From contig NZ_BCNM01000004.1 in assembly GCF_001514495.1 (NCBI RefSeq), forward strand, positions 186,001-250,000: a stretch of DNA of 64,000 bases, in the 5' to 3' direction. The translations under genes were made by a program, and so were the position numbers. Each line of letters begins with the position of its first letter. Position 1 is the first letter of the stretch. Of the stretch, positions 25,901 to 35,691 are shown piece by piece. Under the pieces are notes generated by a model. That model had not been told where the DNA came from and made no database searches. It worked only from the letters and a program-made list of their open reading frames with translations. This DNA is from Paenibacillus pabuli NBRC 13638 (GTDB lineage Bacteria > Bacillota > Bacilli > Paenibacillales > Paenibacillaceae).

Positions 25901-26023
25901 ATAACCTGAAGAAGCGGAGCGTTCGCCTTTATCTCCGGATTTTACCCTTATAGAAAGGGAATCAAAAAAATTCGGAGATAACAGCGATCGGAAGGTTGTT
26001 CTGTCATCGGAGTGCTCCAGTGT
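25901..26023 (+). repeat. Dispersed intergenic repeat, copy A
   Basis: A 120-base element found again, inverted, at 42683-42841, and partly at 50635 and 54415. Its centre folds: TATCTCC (25930-25936) pairs with GGAGATA (25974-25980), and CCCTT with AAGGG inside. The right flank, from GATAACAGCGATCGGAAGG to TTGTTCTGTCA, is the best conserved part. No reading frame is conserved. It lies between two convergent genes. Confidence 0.85.
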
Positions 26024-26058
26024 GACTTTGAACGTGTGAATTAGCCTACAACAAAAGA

Positions 26059-27276
26059 TTACCTTTCACCCATCTCCGTCAGGACAACAGGCTGATAGCC
26101 GTTACGGCGGTTCGAGAACCACATGACGGCGAAACCAACGGCACCGATCAGGGAGAAGAATACACCAATGTTATACATGACTTCCGCACCGAAGTTCTGG
26201 AACAGCCAGCCGCCGAACAGGCCGGCAATGACACCGGATATGCCGCCCCAAGCCATCGTATACACGGCCTGACCCGAAGAGCGGTACGGCCGTGGAATGA
26301 ACAGCATCGTCAGCTGGGTCCCTACATAGAAATATCCGCCGAACGTAACGGAGTGCATGAGCTGAATGAACACAATCTCTAACGGATTATTCGCCAGAGC
26401 CATGAGCTGCCAGCGGACGGCGAACAGTAGACTGATCAGTATGAGGGATAAGAGAAGCATGCTCATTCTGCGTTTGAGAAAACGGTCCAGCAGCAGGAAC
26501 ACCCCGACTTCGAGTATGGATGATGTGAAGATGGCCCAGCCGACCAGCTGTTTATCTCCACCCATCTCGACGATGTACAAAGACATGAACGTACTATTCA
26601 TGGCGTTGGGTACGGATACCAGCACCCCAAGCCCTATAAAGACCATAAAGTACGGATTGAACATGACTCTGCCGAAACGTCGAAAGCTCACTACAGGGGT
26701 ATCCGAAGCGATCGGCTGCCGGGGTAAAAACAAGGCAAAGATAAAGGCTATGACAATCATAAACGCAAAGACAATGGATACACTGCCTGCCCCTAGGCGG
26801 TCAATCAGTGGTCCCGCAGCGGCAGCAGTCAAGGCCCAGCCCAGCGATCCCCAGAGACGAAACGTACCAAATTTTTGAGTGGTGCCATCAATATAACCGA
26901 GAATCAGGCTGTTGGTTTGGGCAAATAACGGACTTTGAAAAAAGTAGAAAAAGATCATGGATGCATAGATCCAGGCGTAGGTAGGCGCGTAGAATACGGC
27001 CTGGGCAAGCACAAAGGTTCCACCCATCATCATCATCAGGATAATCCGAATATTGCGTGATTTATCGCTCCAGAAGCCCCAGAACGGATTGGCGAACAAG
27101 GATACAAACGGACCAATGGCCATCAGACTGCCAATCTCCAATTTGGTCATACCGATCTCTTGCAGATACAACTGAAGAAAACCGGCGAAGATTGAAATGG
27201 CTCCATAAATAAAGAAGTTATATAGTTTCAGCGAAACCAAAGAGGGATTGCCTCTTCCGGGTGCAGATCTGTCCAA
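26059..27276 (-). CDS. MFS transporter (LacY-like/YwbF-type)
   Basis: A 405-residue carrier with 12 hydrophobic segments. Features of the MFS_1-like/LacY-related group are visible: KLYNFFIYGAISIFAGFLQLYLQ as first helix, FWGFWSDKSRNIRI as the loop after helix 2, FGTFRLWGSLGWALT near residue 140, and a basic central loop. Relatives such as B. subtilis YwbF are thought to move nucleosides or sugars. There is no neighbouring catabolic gene in the same operon, so the substrate is open. The upstream 97 bases are shared with the divergent mobA. Confidence 0.83.
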   Translation of the reverse strand: MDRSAPGRGNPSLVSLKLYNFFIYGAISIFAGFLQLYLQEIGMTKLEIGSLMAIGPFVSLFANPFWGFWSDKSRNIRIILMMMMGGTFVLAQAVFYAPTYAWIYASMIFFYFFQSPLFAQTNSLILGYIDGTTQKFGTFRLWGSLGWALTAAAAGPLIDRLGAGSVSIVFAFMIVIAFIFALFLPRQPIASDTPVVSFRRFGRVMFNPYFMVFIGLGVLVSVPNAMNSTFMSLYIVEMGGDKQLVGWAIFTSSILEVGVFLLLDRFLKRRMSMLLLSLILISLLFAVRWQLMALANNPLEIVFIQLMHSVTFGGYFYVGTQLTMLFIPRPYRSSGQAVYTMAWGGISGVIAGLFGGWLFQNFGAEVMYNIGVFFSLIGAVGFAVMWFSNRRNGYQPVVLTEMGER

Positions 27277-27373
27277 TTAGAGCCATTCCTTTCAGAATCA
27301 TATTCTTCAATGTATCATTTGTTGAAAGGGTATTCAATGTATAGAATAAGTTTATTGAACGAGGAGGATAACC

Positions 27374-27997
27374 ATGAGCACAATGGAATGGACAGGCATT
27401 ATATTGGCAGGAGGCTTATCGCGCCGTATGGGTTCCAATAAAGCATTGTTGGCATGGGATGGTTCCAGTGTGCTTGAACAGGTCATTCAAGCGATGTCAC
27501 CAGCAGTACAACAGGTTATCGTTTCAACAGGAACCAGCTCGGCTGCATACCAAGTGCTGGCCAACGACTGCGTTCATGTTGAGGATGATTATCCCGGAAA
27601 AGGACCACTCGCAGGGTTGCATGCCGCACTCAAAGCCTCGGAGACGGACTGGAACCTCGTCTGCGCCTGTGACATGCCACTGCTAAAGCCATCATTTTTC
27701 GAAGGCATCAAGAAGCTCATCGAATCAGATGAAGAGCATCATGCGATCGTTCCACGGTTGGCAGGGCAGATTCATCCGCTTGCGGGTGCATATCATAGAC
27801 ATGTTCTACCCGAACTTGAACAGCGCTTAATACATAATCGACTGAAGGTAACCCAATGGCTTGAAGAGATCGGTTGCCGATATGTCGACGTAGATGAGCT
27901 GGAAGGCACTGGCGTCCACGATGTGGCCATTCAGCTTAGTAACATGAACACCCCGGAAGAGTATGAGCATATTCGTAACCGCCATCGGGGTTTCTAA
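27374..27997 (+). CDS. mobA: Molybdenum cofactor guanylyltransferase
   Basis: A 207-residue nucleotidyltransferase that adds GMP to molybdopterin, making the bis-MGD form used by DMSO reductase-family enzymes such as the one at 7077. The N-terminal GTP loop reads GIILAGGLSRRMGSNKALL. DYPGKGPLAGLHAAL and the metal-binding CACDMPLL (near residue 97) follow. Length and motifs are normal. GAGGAGG lies before the ATG. It is divergent from an MFS gene, and its end overlaps the stop of the convergent AraC-type gene by four bases. Confidence 0.93.
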   Translation: MSTMEWTGIILAGGLSRRMGSNKALLAWDGSSVLEQVIQAMSPAVQQVIVSTGTSSAAYQVLANDCVHVEDDYPGKGPLAGLHAALKASETDWNLVCACDMPLLKPSFFEGIKKLIESDEEHHAIVPRLAGQIHPLAGAYHRHVLPELEQRLIHNRLKVTQWLEEIGCRYVDVDELEGTGVHDVAIQLSNMNTPEEYEHIRNRHRGF

Positions 27998-28917
27998 TCC
28001 TGAACAGAATTGCGATATTGAAGCGGGCTTTGACCAGTCCATCGTTTGAATTGCCGACTAAAGTGCGACAGGTGGGTATACCCCAACTTCCATGCAATAT
28101 CCCCCAAAGAGAGCTCCGGCTGTTCCATCAGCACTTTGGCTTCCTGCAGCTTTAGGCCGGACAGATAGGCCCGTGGAGATTGTCCATACACTTTGCGGAA
28201 AATCTGCAAGCCATATCCCGGACTAATGCCAAAGGAGGATATGATCTGTTCCACCTTGACCTGGGAAACCTCGCTATCCTTGATTCGAAGCTGCGTGTGG
28301 AACGCCTGTTTGATGGCTTCTGCGATGGCGCTTGCATAATGCATGGCCGTTGGGGCCGGGGCATTAGGTGCTACGCCGGAAAGGCTGGACGGAGCTTCTC
28401 GGTCAGCAGCCTGGGACAGCAGGGCGAACAGTTCAAACATGCGTGCCTGCATTACAAATTTGTCTGTGGAAGTGTAGGCCTCTGATGTTCTGATCATATT
28501 CATCCAGTTCTCCAGAACGGGACGCATTTGCATGTTCTCTGCGGTACCCGCCTCATAAATTTGGCTGTGCCGTGACATCAGCTTCAGGGTAAATACAGGA
28601 TCATCCACATTAAAATGAGCACTGAAATACGTCATGCCTTCTGGTGATACACATTGGTTTGTATGCTTGAATCCTGGTGGAATGAGTAGAATGGAACCTT
28701 CCTCAACGGTATAGGTATACCCGTGAATTGTGCTCTCCTGGGTACCTTCAATAATGAGCATAATTTCGAAGCCCGGATGGGATTCCTCCGGCATTGCCCA
28801 ACCGTATGGAACTTGTTGGCTGTGCGCTCCATAGAATTTAATGTTACAGTCGATAATAGGCAGCCAGTGAGCCAGCGCATGATGTGGCATCTCCCGGAGC
28901 TGTGATCGGATATCCAT
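27994..28917 (-). CDS. AraC-family regulator with cupin sensor domain
   Basis: A 307-residue regulator. The N-terminal half is a cupin-like sugar sensor (HPGFEIMLIIEG, YTVEEGSILLIPPGFKHTNQ). The C-terminal 100 residues hold two helix-turn-helix units (VEQIISSFGISPGYGLQIFRKVYG, SLGDIAWKLGYTHLSHFSRQFKRW). The frame begins at 28968, but the ATG at 28917 has GAGGTGA upstream. It is divergently transcribed from the GH42 beta-galactosidase gene across 250 bases, so control of that gene is likely. Confidence 0.88.
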   Translation of the reverse strand: MDIRSQLREMPHHALAHWLPIIDCNIKFYGAHSQQVPYGWAMPEESHPGFEIMLIIEGTQESTIHGYTYTVEEGSILLIPPGFKHTNQCVSPEGMTYFSAHFNVDDPVFTLKLMSRHSQIYEAGTAENMQMRPVLENWMNMIRTSEAYTSTDKFVMQARMFELFALLSQAADREAPSSLSGVAPNAPAPTAMHYASAIAEAIKQAFHTQLRIKDSEVSQVKVEQIISSFGISPGYGLQIFRKVYGQSPRAYLSGLKLQEAKVLMEQPELSLGDIAWKLGYTHLSHFSRQFKRWTGQSPLQYRNSVQD

Positions 28918-29077
28918 GACATTCACCTCGGAAAAGGGTAAAAACAACTCGCCTTGTACAATCGGCACCCATAGTATACTTCATTATAATCAGTTTAACG
29001 CCAGCATTGAAAATTCAACAAACAGGAAAGGATTTGTAGAGGTTGCTGAACAATCCATGCACTTCAGTTGATATTAA

Positions 29078-29091
29078 TGTAAACGCTATCA
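29078..29091 (+). promoter_or_regulatory. Catabolite responsive element (cre) before the beta-galactosidase gene
   Basis: TGTAAACGCTATCA matches every position of the CcpA consensus TGWAANCGNTNWCA. It lies 75 bp upstream of the start codon, fitting glucose repression of the locus. Confidence 0.82.
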
Positions 29092-29165
29092 ATTATCAAA
29101 TAAAACCTTTCGTTTTGTATAAATGCTAAGACTACCGGCCTTCCCGATGAAAAGGAGATTTTAAT

Positions 29166-31169
29166 ATGGACAAGTTATTATACGGAGTAGCCTATTATGA
29201 TGAATATATGCCTTATGAACGATTGGACAAGGATATTCAGATGATGAAAGATGCAGGCATCAACGTGGTACGCATTGCAGAATCCACCTGGAGTACGCAT
29301 GAACCCCAAAATGGCATCTTCGACTTTTCCTCTGTGGATCGTGTACTGGATGCCATGCACGCGGCAGGGATTCAGGTCATCGTGGGCACACCTACGTACG
29401 CAGTTCCGACCTGGATGGTCAAGGAGCACCCGGATGTTCTGGCAACGACCGTGCAGGGACCAGGGAAATATGGGGCGCGACAAATTATGGATATCACGCA
29501 TCCGACATATCTGTTCTATGCGGAACGCGTCATTCGCAAGCTGATTTCCCGTGTCAGCACACATCCTGCCGTAATTGGTTACCAGACAGACAATGAAACC
29601 AAGCATTACAATACCGCAGGAGACAATGTGCAATTGCAATTCGTCAAATATATGCGGAACAAGTTCAGTTCACTGGATGAACTGAACAAGGAATTTGGGC
29701 TGGATTATTGGAGTAACCGCATCAATAGCTGGGAGGACTTCCCGTCTGTTGTCGGTACAATCAATGGCAGTCTGGGAGCTGAATTTGCCAAATTCCAGCG
29801 CCAGCTGGTGACCAACTTTCTAGCGTGGCAGGTCGGAATTGTAAATGAGTACAAGCAGGATCATCAGTTTGTCACCCAGAATTTTGACTTCGACTGGCGT
29901 GGGTATTCGTACGGCATTCAAGGGGATGTGGATCATTTTGCCGCATCCAAACCTTTTGACATCACCAGTGTGGACATCTACCATCCGTCGCAGGATGATC
30001 TGACCGGCATTGAGATTTCATTCGGCGGTGACGTGGCGCGTTCCACCAAACAATCGAACTACCTCGTAATGGAGACCGAAGCACAGGCTTTCTGGCACTG
30101 GGTTCCCTATCCGGGACAGCTTCGCCTTCAGGCATTCAGCCACTTGGCCTCAGGAGCCAATATGGTCGCTTACTGGCACTGGCATTCCTTGCACAATTCG
30201 TTCGAGACGTATTGGAAAGGATTGCTGAGCCATGATTTTGAACCGAATCCGGTGTACAACGAGGCGAGAACGATCGGTCGGGACTTCGCCAGACTCAGCC
30301 CGCAGCTGGTGAATTTGAAGAAAACCAATCGGGTAGCGGTCCTGTTCAGCAATGAGGCATTGACGTCGATCAAGTGGTTCGGGTTTAATTTTACCAGTGA
30401 CAAAAAATACAACGACGTTGTTCGCTGGATGTATGACGAGTTATACAACATGAACATGGGCTGTGATCTGATTGATCCGTCTGTGGAGAGTTATGAAGGC
30501 TATGATGTGATCGTGGTGCCTGCGTTGTACGCAGCTTCGGATGCCTTGCTTGAGAGGCTGAACCAATTTGTACAGGATGGCGGGCATGTCGTTTATTCCT
30601 TCAAGAGCGGATTCGCCAATGAACACATTAAGGTCCGCTCTACCCGCCAGCCTGGACTGATCAGTGAGGCTTGTGGCATCCGTTACAACCTGTTCGTGGA
30701 GCCAAAGAACGTCTCGCTCCGGGATGATCCATTCGAGGTTGGGGCGGAACAGAACCAGATCCACACCTGGATGGAACTCATCACACCAACAACCGCTGAA
30801 GTGCTGGCCTGGTATGATCATCCTCACTGGGGAGAATATGCGGCCATTACCCAGAATGCCTATGGCAAGGGCAAAGCAACGTACGTTGGATGTTATACCA
30901 GCTCGGCGGTGATCCGCAACGTGTTGGAGCGTGTCATGAAGGAGGCCGGACTGTGGGGAACCGATCAGAAGTTGGCTTTTCCAATCATTGTGAAGAGCGG
31001 AGTGAATGATCAAGGGAAGACGATTCGGTATTTCTTTAACTACTCCGATCAGGCGACTTCGTTCGTGAATGCCTACGGAGACGGAACGGAACTTCTGGCA
31101 GGAAGAGCCGTGTCCGGAGGGCAGAACATCGAGCTGGAACCATGGGGGTTCTGCATTATTGAGCAATAA
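29166..31169 (+). CDS. GH42 beta-galactosidase
   Basis: A 667-residue cytoplasmic enzyme of glycoside hydrolase family 42. The TIM barrel covers about 1-380, with the acid/base Glu144 in GYQTDNETKHY and the nucleophile Glu303 in VMETEAQAFWHW. A trimerisation domain and a C-terminal beta domain follow. No signal peptide is present, so the substrate is an imported galactoside. AAAGGAGA precedes the ATG. It sits between an AraC regulator and a two-component/ABC sugar importer locus, suggesting uptake and cleavage of galacto-oligosaccharides, as with the gan genes of B. subtilis. Activity on other beta- or alpha-linked sugars cannot be excluded. Confidence 0.9.
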   Translation: MDKLLYGVAYYDEYMPYERLDKDIQMMKDAGINVVRIAESTWSTHEPQNGIFDFSSVDRVLDAMHAAGIQVIVGTPTYAVPTWMVKEHPDVLATTVQGPGKYGARQIMDITHPTYLFYAERVIRKLISRVSTHPAVIGYQTDNETKHYNTAGDNVQLQFVKYMRNKFSSLDELNKEFGLDYWSNRINSWEDFPSVVGTINGSLGAEFAKFQRQLVTNFLAWQVGIVNEYKQDHQFVTQNFDFDWRGYSYGIQGDVDHFAASKPFDITSVDIYHPSQDDLTGIEISFGGDVARSTKQSNYLVMETEAQAFWHWVPYPGQLRLQAFSHLASGANMVAYWHWHSLHNSFETYWKGLLSHDFEPNPVYNEARTIGRDFARLSPQLVNLKKTNRVAVLFSNEALTSIKWFGFNFTSDKKYNDVVRWMYDELYNMNMGCDLIDPSVESYEGYDVIVVPALYAASDALLERLNQFVQDGGHVVYSFKSGFANEHIKVRSTRQPGLISEACGIRYNLFVEPKNVSLRDDPFEVGAEQNQIHTWMELITPTTAEVLAWYDHPHWGEYAAITQNAYGKGKATYVGCYTSSAVIRNVLERVMKEAGLWGTDQKLAFPIIVKSGVNDQGKTIRYFFNYSDQATSFVNAYGDGTELLAGRAVSGGQNIELEPWGFCIIEQ

Positions 31170-31230
31170 TGGGAAATCATAAATGAATTGACAAGTCCAT
31201 GTTCAATGACTATAAAAAGAATACAAGTCC

Positions 31231-31267
31231 AACACGCCCTTGGCTTCCACGCTGGGGCGTTTGTTCT
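31231..31267 (+). terminator. Terminator after the beta-galactosidase gene
   Basis: AACACGCCC pairs with GGGCGTTTGTT, followed by CTTATTTT. Confidence 0.7.
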
Positions 31268-31301
31268 TATTTTAGCTCATAGGATCAGGAGTGGGTGCAT
31301 C

Positions 31302-33092
31302 GTGTTTACCGAATTATACCGGAAGCTAACAGATCCGTTCAAACGCAGCATTCGCAACAAATTAATTATCACCATGACGTTTCTGACGATTCTGCCCGTC
31401 ATCGCCATGACCGCTGTAGCGGCCGAGAATACCCGCTCTTCCATGGAAGAAGAGATCATGGAGACCAACCGTGCGAATATGAATTGGGCCTCCATCTATC
31501 TGGGTGAACAATTCGCCAGGATGAACAATATCATCTATTCCATTCAGATCAGTGATGAATTGCATCAATATCTGGCACTGAATCAGGAAGCTTCTGCTGC
31601 CAGCCGATTCGATGAACAGAAGGCGATGTTCAACATGCTGAACAGTGTATATTATTCGGCTGGCAACTATGTATTCGGGGTGGAGTTATACCTGAAGGAA
31701 CTGGACACGCTGTTTACCTTCAACTCCATGGAAAGCCGAATCCGATCGGTTTCGGACATTCCTTCGGCATACGATGAACTTTTCGAGCAGCATAAGGACT
31801 TTACCATTATTAATGATCCGAATGATCCGGAGAAGTTTCATATGACCCGCAGCATGAACCGCTTCGAGGATCAGGCGCAGATCGGCGCGATCAGTCTGGA
31901 AGTCAAATGGGCCGAATTCAATCAGACGCTGGAATTGCTGGACAGCCGGGGGGATTATGCGGTTTACATCGCGGATAGTGCGGGAAGTCCCGTCTATCAG
32001 CCGAAAAAGGAGATACAGCCTTCAGCAGAGGCGCTGGAAAAGCTCGCAGATACGAAGGAAAATTCAGGTTTCATTCGAACAGCTAAGGAATACGTATTCT
32101 ATCACGCCATTGATCCATCAGGAATGCGTCTGATCAAGATTGTCCCTTCCCATGTGATCAATGAGAGTGCTATGGAAACGATGAAGTATGGGCTTATTGT
32201 AGGTGGGCTGGCTACTGTGGTATCGGTGCTGTTGGCAGCACTGGTGGCTTGGCGAACCTCCAAACCGATTGTTAGACTTGCGAATTCCATGAAGGGAATC
32301 CAGCTGATCAAGGACAAGGAAGTGGTGCGGAGCGGCCGAGTGGATGAGATTGGCCTATTGGAGAAAAATCTCCATGGGATGGCAAACCGCATCCGGGAAC
32401 ATATTCGGGATAACTATCTCATGAATCTGGAGAAACAGACCGCTGAACTCAAAGCGCTCCAGTCTCAGATTCACCCGCATTTTCTGCAAAATACGTTGCA
32501 GATGATCGGGGGGATGGTGTATTCACAGAAACCGGCGGACAGCTATAAAGTGATTCGTGCATTAAGTGAGATGTTCCGTTATATTGTCAGAGCGCCGGAT
32601 GGTCTGGTGCCATTGCAGTCTGAATTAGACCAACTGGAGCATTATATGCTCATCCAGAAGCAGCGTTTTGGCAGCAGACTTGAATATACACGGGAGATTG
32701 AAGGCGGGCTCAGTGACTGCTACATTCCCAAGTTGTCTCTGCAACCGATTGTGGAGAATGCATTTGTCCATGGTTTGGAGAACAGGCAGGGAGAGTGGAA
32801 ATTGGACATTAATGTTGTCCGTGGGCACGATCAGGTAATCATCCGCATTTCCGATAACGGGGTTGGCATGAATCAAGAGAGAGTGGCCGAGATGCAATCC
32901 AGGCTGTCCGGACTGTCCCGGCAGGGAGACAGGGTGTGGAGCTCGGGGACAAGCATTGGACTGGTCAATGCCGCATCACGTATTGTGATGCACTTTGGGC
33001 CGGCATACGGCATGAACATGGAGAGTGGGGAAGGACAGGGAACGAGTGTCACTGTTCGAATTCCTTGCCATACAGGAGGCGAGATCTCGTGA
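31302..33092 (+). CDS. YesM-like sensor histidine kinase
   Basis: A 596-residue membrane kinase. It has one membrane segment near the N-terminus (LIITMTFLTILPVIAMTAV), a Cache-type extracellular domain of about 250 residues, a second membrane segment (YGLIVGGLATVVSVLLAALVA), HAMP, then the His_kinase box with the phosphorylated His in LQSQIHPHFLQNTLQ and an ATPase domain (IRISDNGVGM, GTSIGLVNAASRI). An earlier ATG (31188) overlaps the preceding terminator; AGGAG precedes the GTG at 31302. It overlaps the response regulator gene by four bases. Such YesM kinases sense sugars or binding proteins outside the cell and control adjacent importers. Confidence 0.9.
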   Translation: MFTELYRKLTDPFKRSIRNKLIITMTFLTILPVIAMTAVAAENTRSSMEEEIMETNRANMNWASIYLGEQFARMNNIIYSIQISDELHQYLALNQEASAASRFDEQKAMFNMLNSVYYSAGNYVFGVELYLKELDTLFTFNSMESRIRSVSDIPSAYDELFEQHKDFTIINDPNDPEKFHMTRSMNRFEDQAQIGAISLEVKWAEFNQTLELLDSRGDYAVYIADSAGSPVYQPKKEIQPSAEALEKLADTKENSGFIRTAKEYVFYHAIDPSGMRLIKIVPSHVINESAMETMKYGLIVGGLATVVSVLLAALVAWRTSKPIVRLANSMKGIQLIKDKEVVRSGRVDEIGLLEKNLHGMANRIREHIRDNYLMNLEKQTAELKALQSQIHPHFLQNTLQMIGGMVYSQKPADSYKVIRALSEMFRYIVRAPDGLVPLQSELDQLEHYMLIQKQRFGSRLEYTREIEGGLSDCYIPKLSLQPIVENAFVHGLENRQGEWKLDINVVRGHDQVIIRISDNGVGMNQERVAEMQSRLSGLSRQGDRVWSSGTSIGLVNAASRIVMHFGPAYGMNMESGEGQGTSVTVRIPCHTGGEIS

Positions 33093-34189
33093 ACAAGGAT
33101 CAGTATAGAGTGCTATTAGTGGACGACGAGCCGTGGAACAGAGATATTTTGAGTAATTTGGGCATGTGGGATGAACTTGGCATGGCGGTAGCAGGTGAGG
33201 CAGAGGATGGCGGAGAGGCGATCCGGCTGGTAGAGCAGCATCAGCCTCATATTATCATTACAGACATGCGCATGCCGGGCACAGACGGCGTGGAACTGCT
33301 CCAGACGTTGAGTGCACAATATCCGCATATTAAAGTGATTGTGGTCAGCGGATATGATGATTTCAATTATGCGAAACATGCGATTCGTCACCGTGCCGCT
33401 GATTATCTGCTCAAGCCGGTGAATCCCGAGGAGTTGAATGCCGTTCTGGCGAAATGTAAACGGGAACTGGAAAAGACCGAGTCCGGGCCGGAGTCTTGGG
33501 AACCGTATCCTTCCGCTTTTTCCGGCGAGTTCTCGCTGTTCCAGCAGCAGGCACGCCTGCGTTTTAACGACTTAAACGTTCAGGGATTACGGGAACTGTT
33601 CCAACAGCTCGAGCATCGGCTCGAAATTGGTGATATCCGCAGACCTCAACAGCTTGGACGGATCGCATACGAATTACAGATGCTGCTGGGCGAGCTGTGC
33701 GTGTCCAACGGCTTATGCGAGCAGCCTGTAGCGGCTGTGCTCCCGCCACCAGCTTCTCTGGCGTCCATTACATCGGCGGTGGAGTGGATATCAGAGCCTT
33801 ATTATACTTCGTTGGAGCAGCTGATTGCGCAGCGTAAATACAAGAACAAGCTCAACCTGGATGAGGTGAAGCAATATATCGGGCAGCACTGTATGGAGCT
33901 GATTACACTGGAGCAGCTCGCCCAGATCTTTTTTGTCAGCAAAGAATATCTCAGCAAGGTGTTCAAAAAGGAATACGGCGTGAATGTGACCGACTATATC
34001 GTCCAGTTACGTATGGCAAAAGCCAAGGAATGGGTCTTGGATGAGCAGATTCCATTCAAACATATTGCCGAGATGACAGGGTATGAGGATGTGTCTTACT
34101 TTTATCGGGTGTTCAAGAAACACTTTGGAGTTTCGCCTGGAGAGATGCGGAAGGGACAGCCCCGTATGTCCGACAATAGCCCCAAATAA
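33089..34189 (+). CDS. YesN-like response regulator with AraC-type DNA-binding domain
   Basis: A 366-residue regulator. The receiver domain (1-120) has the acidic pair in LLVDDEPW, the phosphorylated Asp in IIITDMRMPG and the Lys in YLLKPV. The C-terminal 100 residues hold two helix-turn-helix units (LEQLAQIFFVSKEYLSKVFKKEYG, HIAEMTGYEDVSYFYRVFKKHF). The longer frame starting at 32936 lies inside the kinase gene. The GTG at 33089, preceded by AGGAGG and overlapping the kinase stop as GTGA, is the start. It probably activates the ABC sugar importer just downstream. Confidence 0.92.
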   Translation: MNKDQYRVLLVDDEPWNRDILSNLGMWDELGMAVAGEAEDGGEAIRLVEQHQPHIIITDMRMPGTDGVELLQTLSAQYPHIKVIVVSGYDDFNYAKHAIRHRAADYLLKPVNPEELNAVLAKCKRELEKTESGPESWEPYPSAFSGEFSLFQQQARLRFNDLNVQGLRELFQQLEHRLEIGDIRRPQQLGRIAYELQMLLGELCVSNGLCEQPVAAVLPPPASLASITSAVEWISEPYYTSLEQLIAQRKYKNKLNLDEVKQYIGQHCMELITLEQLAQIFFVSKEYLSKVFKKEYGVNVTDYIVQLRMAKAKEWVLDEQIPFKHIAEMTGYEDVSYFYRVFKKHFGVSPGEMRKGQPRMSDNSPK

Positions 34190-34256
34190 TTCATTCCCAG
34201 AGCGTTTGCTGCTGGATTAAGGTTTAAAATAATCCAATAAACGAGTCTAATTTTGT

Positions 34257-34289
34257 CCAATGAAGCGCTTTCATTGTGTGATATATAAT
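34257..34289 (+). promoter_or_regulatory. Promoter of the sugar ABC operon with a near-palindrome
   Basis: CAATGAAGCGCTTTCATTG (34258-34276) is a palindrome with one extra T in the right arm; TATAAT follows at 34284-34289. There is no good -35, as expected for an activated promoter. It resembles a cre site but is one base short of the consensus. Confidence 0.5.
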
Positions 34290-34333
34290 GACCCTATGAA
34301 AGACAAACCAGTTACACCGGGAGGTCATAAGAG

Positions 34334-35614
34334 ATGAAAGTATGGAAAAGCGTAGCAAGTGCGGTACTTGTGAGTGTTCTGCTCGCAGGCTGCGGTTCCA
34401 ATGCGGGTACGGATGGTAAGACAGAGGGGTCTGCCTCAGGCAGTACGGTGTCCCTCAAGGTATTCATTTCGCAGCCGCGGCTGAAAGAACATTACGATAA
34501 ATATATAGAACAGTTCAAAGCCAAGGAGAAAGCCGAAAAAAATATTGAGGTTAACGTGCAGCTGGAGATGCCGCCTGCAGATAATGCGCCGCAGATTCTG
34601 AAAACACGGCTTGCTTCCAACGATGCACCGGACGTATTCTCCCTTCATGCGGTGAATGAAATTCCACCGTTCAGCAAAGCGGGTTATCTGGAAGATCTGT
34701 CGGATCAACCTTTTGTCGATAAATTACTCGATTCTGTTAAACCTTCGGTAACGGATGCAGCGGGCAAAGTCGTGGCCGTTCCTCTGGAAACGTTATCATG
34801 GGGCTTCCTGTACAATAAGGATATTTTCAAAGAACAGGGGCTGGAGGTTCCTACAACGTTGACGGAAATGAAAGCGGTCGTGGAGAAGCTGAAAGCAGCG
34901 AACATTACACCGTTTGAACTGTCGTACAAAGAGGCCTGGATTCCACAACTCTTCCTGCCACTTACCGTGGGTGCACTGACTCAGTCAGAGCATAAAGACT
35001 TCCTGGATAAGATGAATCAGGATCAAGGTTCCTTCTCGGATATGAAAGCCTTGTTCGACATCTTCGATCTCGTCAATGCCAATGGAACGGAGAAAGCGCT
35101 CGAAGTGGGCGGCGATGATGGTTCAGCAGCCTTTGCAACAGGCAAAGCAGCGATGTGGATTCAAGGACCTTGGTTCGCGGAAACCATCCTGAAGTCCAAT
35201 CCGGATATCAATTTCGGCGTAGCTCCACTGCCAATCAACGACAACCCGGATGATACCAAAATCAACCTGAGCACATCGACGTCATTGGCCGTATCTTCTT
35301 CCAGTAAAAACAAAGAAGTGGCACTCGACTTCGTAAACTATGTTCTCGATGACAAGGATTCAAGTGCCTTCTATCAAGCACTCAAATTCAATCCGGTAGC
35401 CAAAATCCATGATTTCAAAAGTTTCCCTTGGGTAGACGATGCCCTGAAATATGTCAATGAAGGCAAAGCCTATCAGGACCCATCCATTCCTCAAGCGGTT
35501 AAAGATGAATCGGGCAAAGCGCTGCAAGGTTATTACTCCGGACAGCTGAACCAACAGCAGGTCATTGATGCGCTCGACAAGGCGTGGAAATCCTACAACA
35601 AAGTCAACAAGTAA
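34334..35614 (+). CDS. Sugar ABC transporter substrate-binding lipoprotein (CUT1 type)
   Basis: A 426-residue extracellular solute-binding protein family 1 member. It has a signal peptide with lipobox (VLLAGC, lipidated Cys near residue 21), an N-terminal lobe (LKVFISQPRLKEHYDKYIEQFKAKE), the hinge region PLETLSWGFLYNKDIFKEQGL, and the typical FATGKAAMWIQGPW near residue 278. It captures oligosaccharides for the two permeases that follow. GGGAGG stands 9-10 bases before the ATG. Galacto-oligosaccharide is a guess from the nearby GH42 enzyme. Confidence 0.92.
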   Translation: MKVWKSVASAVLVSVLLAGCGSNAGTDGKTEGSASGSTVSLKVFISQPRLKEHYDKYIEQFKAKEKAEKNIEVNVQLEMPPADNAPQILKTRLASNDAPDVFSLHAVNEIPPFSKAGYLEDLSDQPFVDKLLDSVKPSVTDAAGKVVAVPLETLSWGFLYNKDIFKEQGLEVPTTLTEMKAVVEKLKAANITPFELSYKEAWIPQLFLPLTVGALTQSEHKDFLDKMNQDQGSFSDMKALFDIFDLVNANGTEKALEVGGDDGSAAFATGKAAMWIQGPWFAETILKSNPDINFGVAPLPINDNPDDTKINLSTSTSLAVSSSSKNKEVALDFVNYVLDDKDSSAFYQALKFNPVAKIHDFKSFPWVDDALKYVNEGKAYQDPSIPQAVKDESGKALQGYYSGQLNQQQVIDALDKAWKSYNKVNK

Positions 35615-35691
35615 GCAGATGAAACGGCTGGCAGAACGGTCATCGTTCCCCCGTTTACACGAGTCTGCTTATAGTGAAAGGGGGAGAACCT

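Noticed and set aside
34261..34273. cre site in TGAAGCGCTTTCA before the sugar ABC operon
   Set aside because: It is one base shorter than the CcpA consensus, so the central CG is out of register; kept only as a palindrome.
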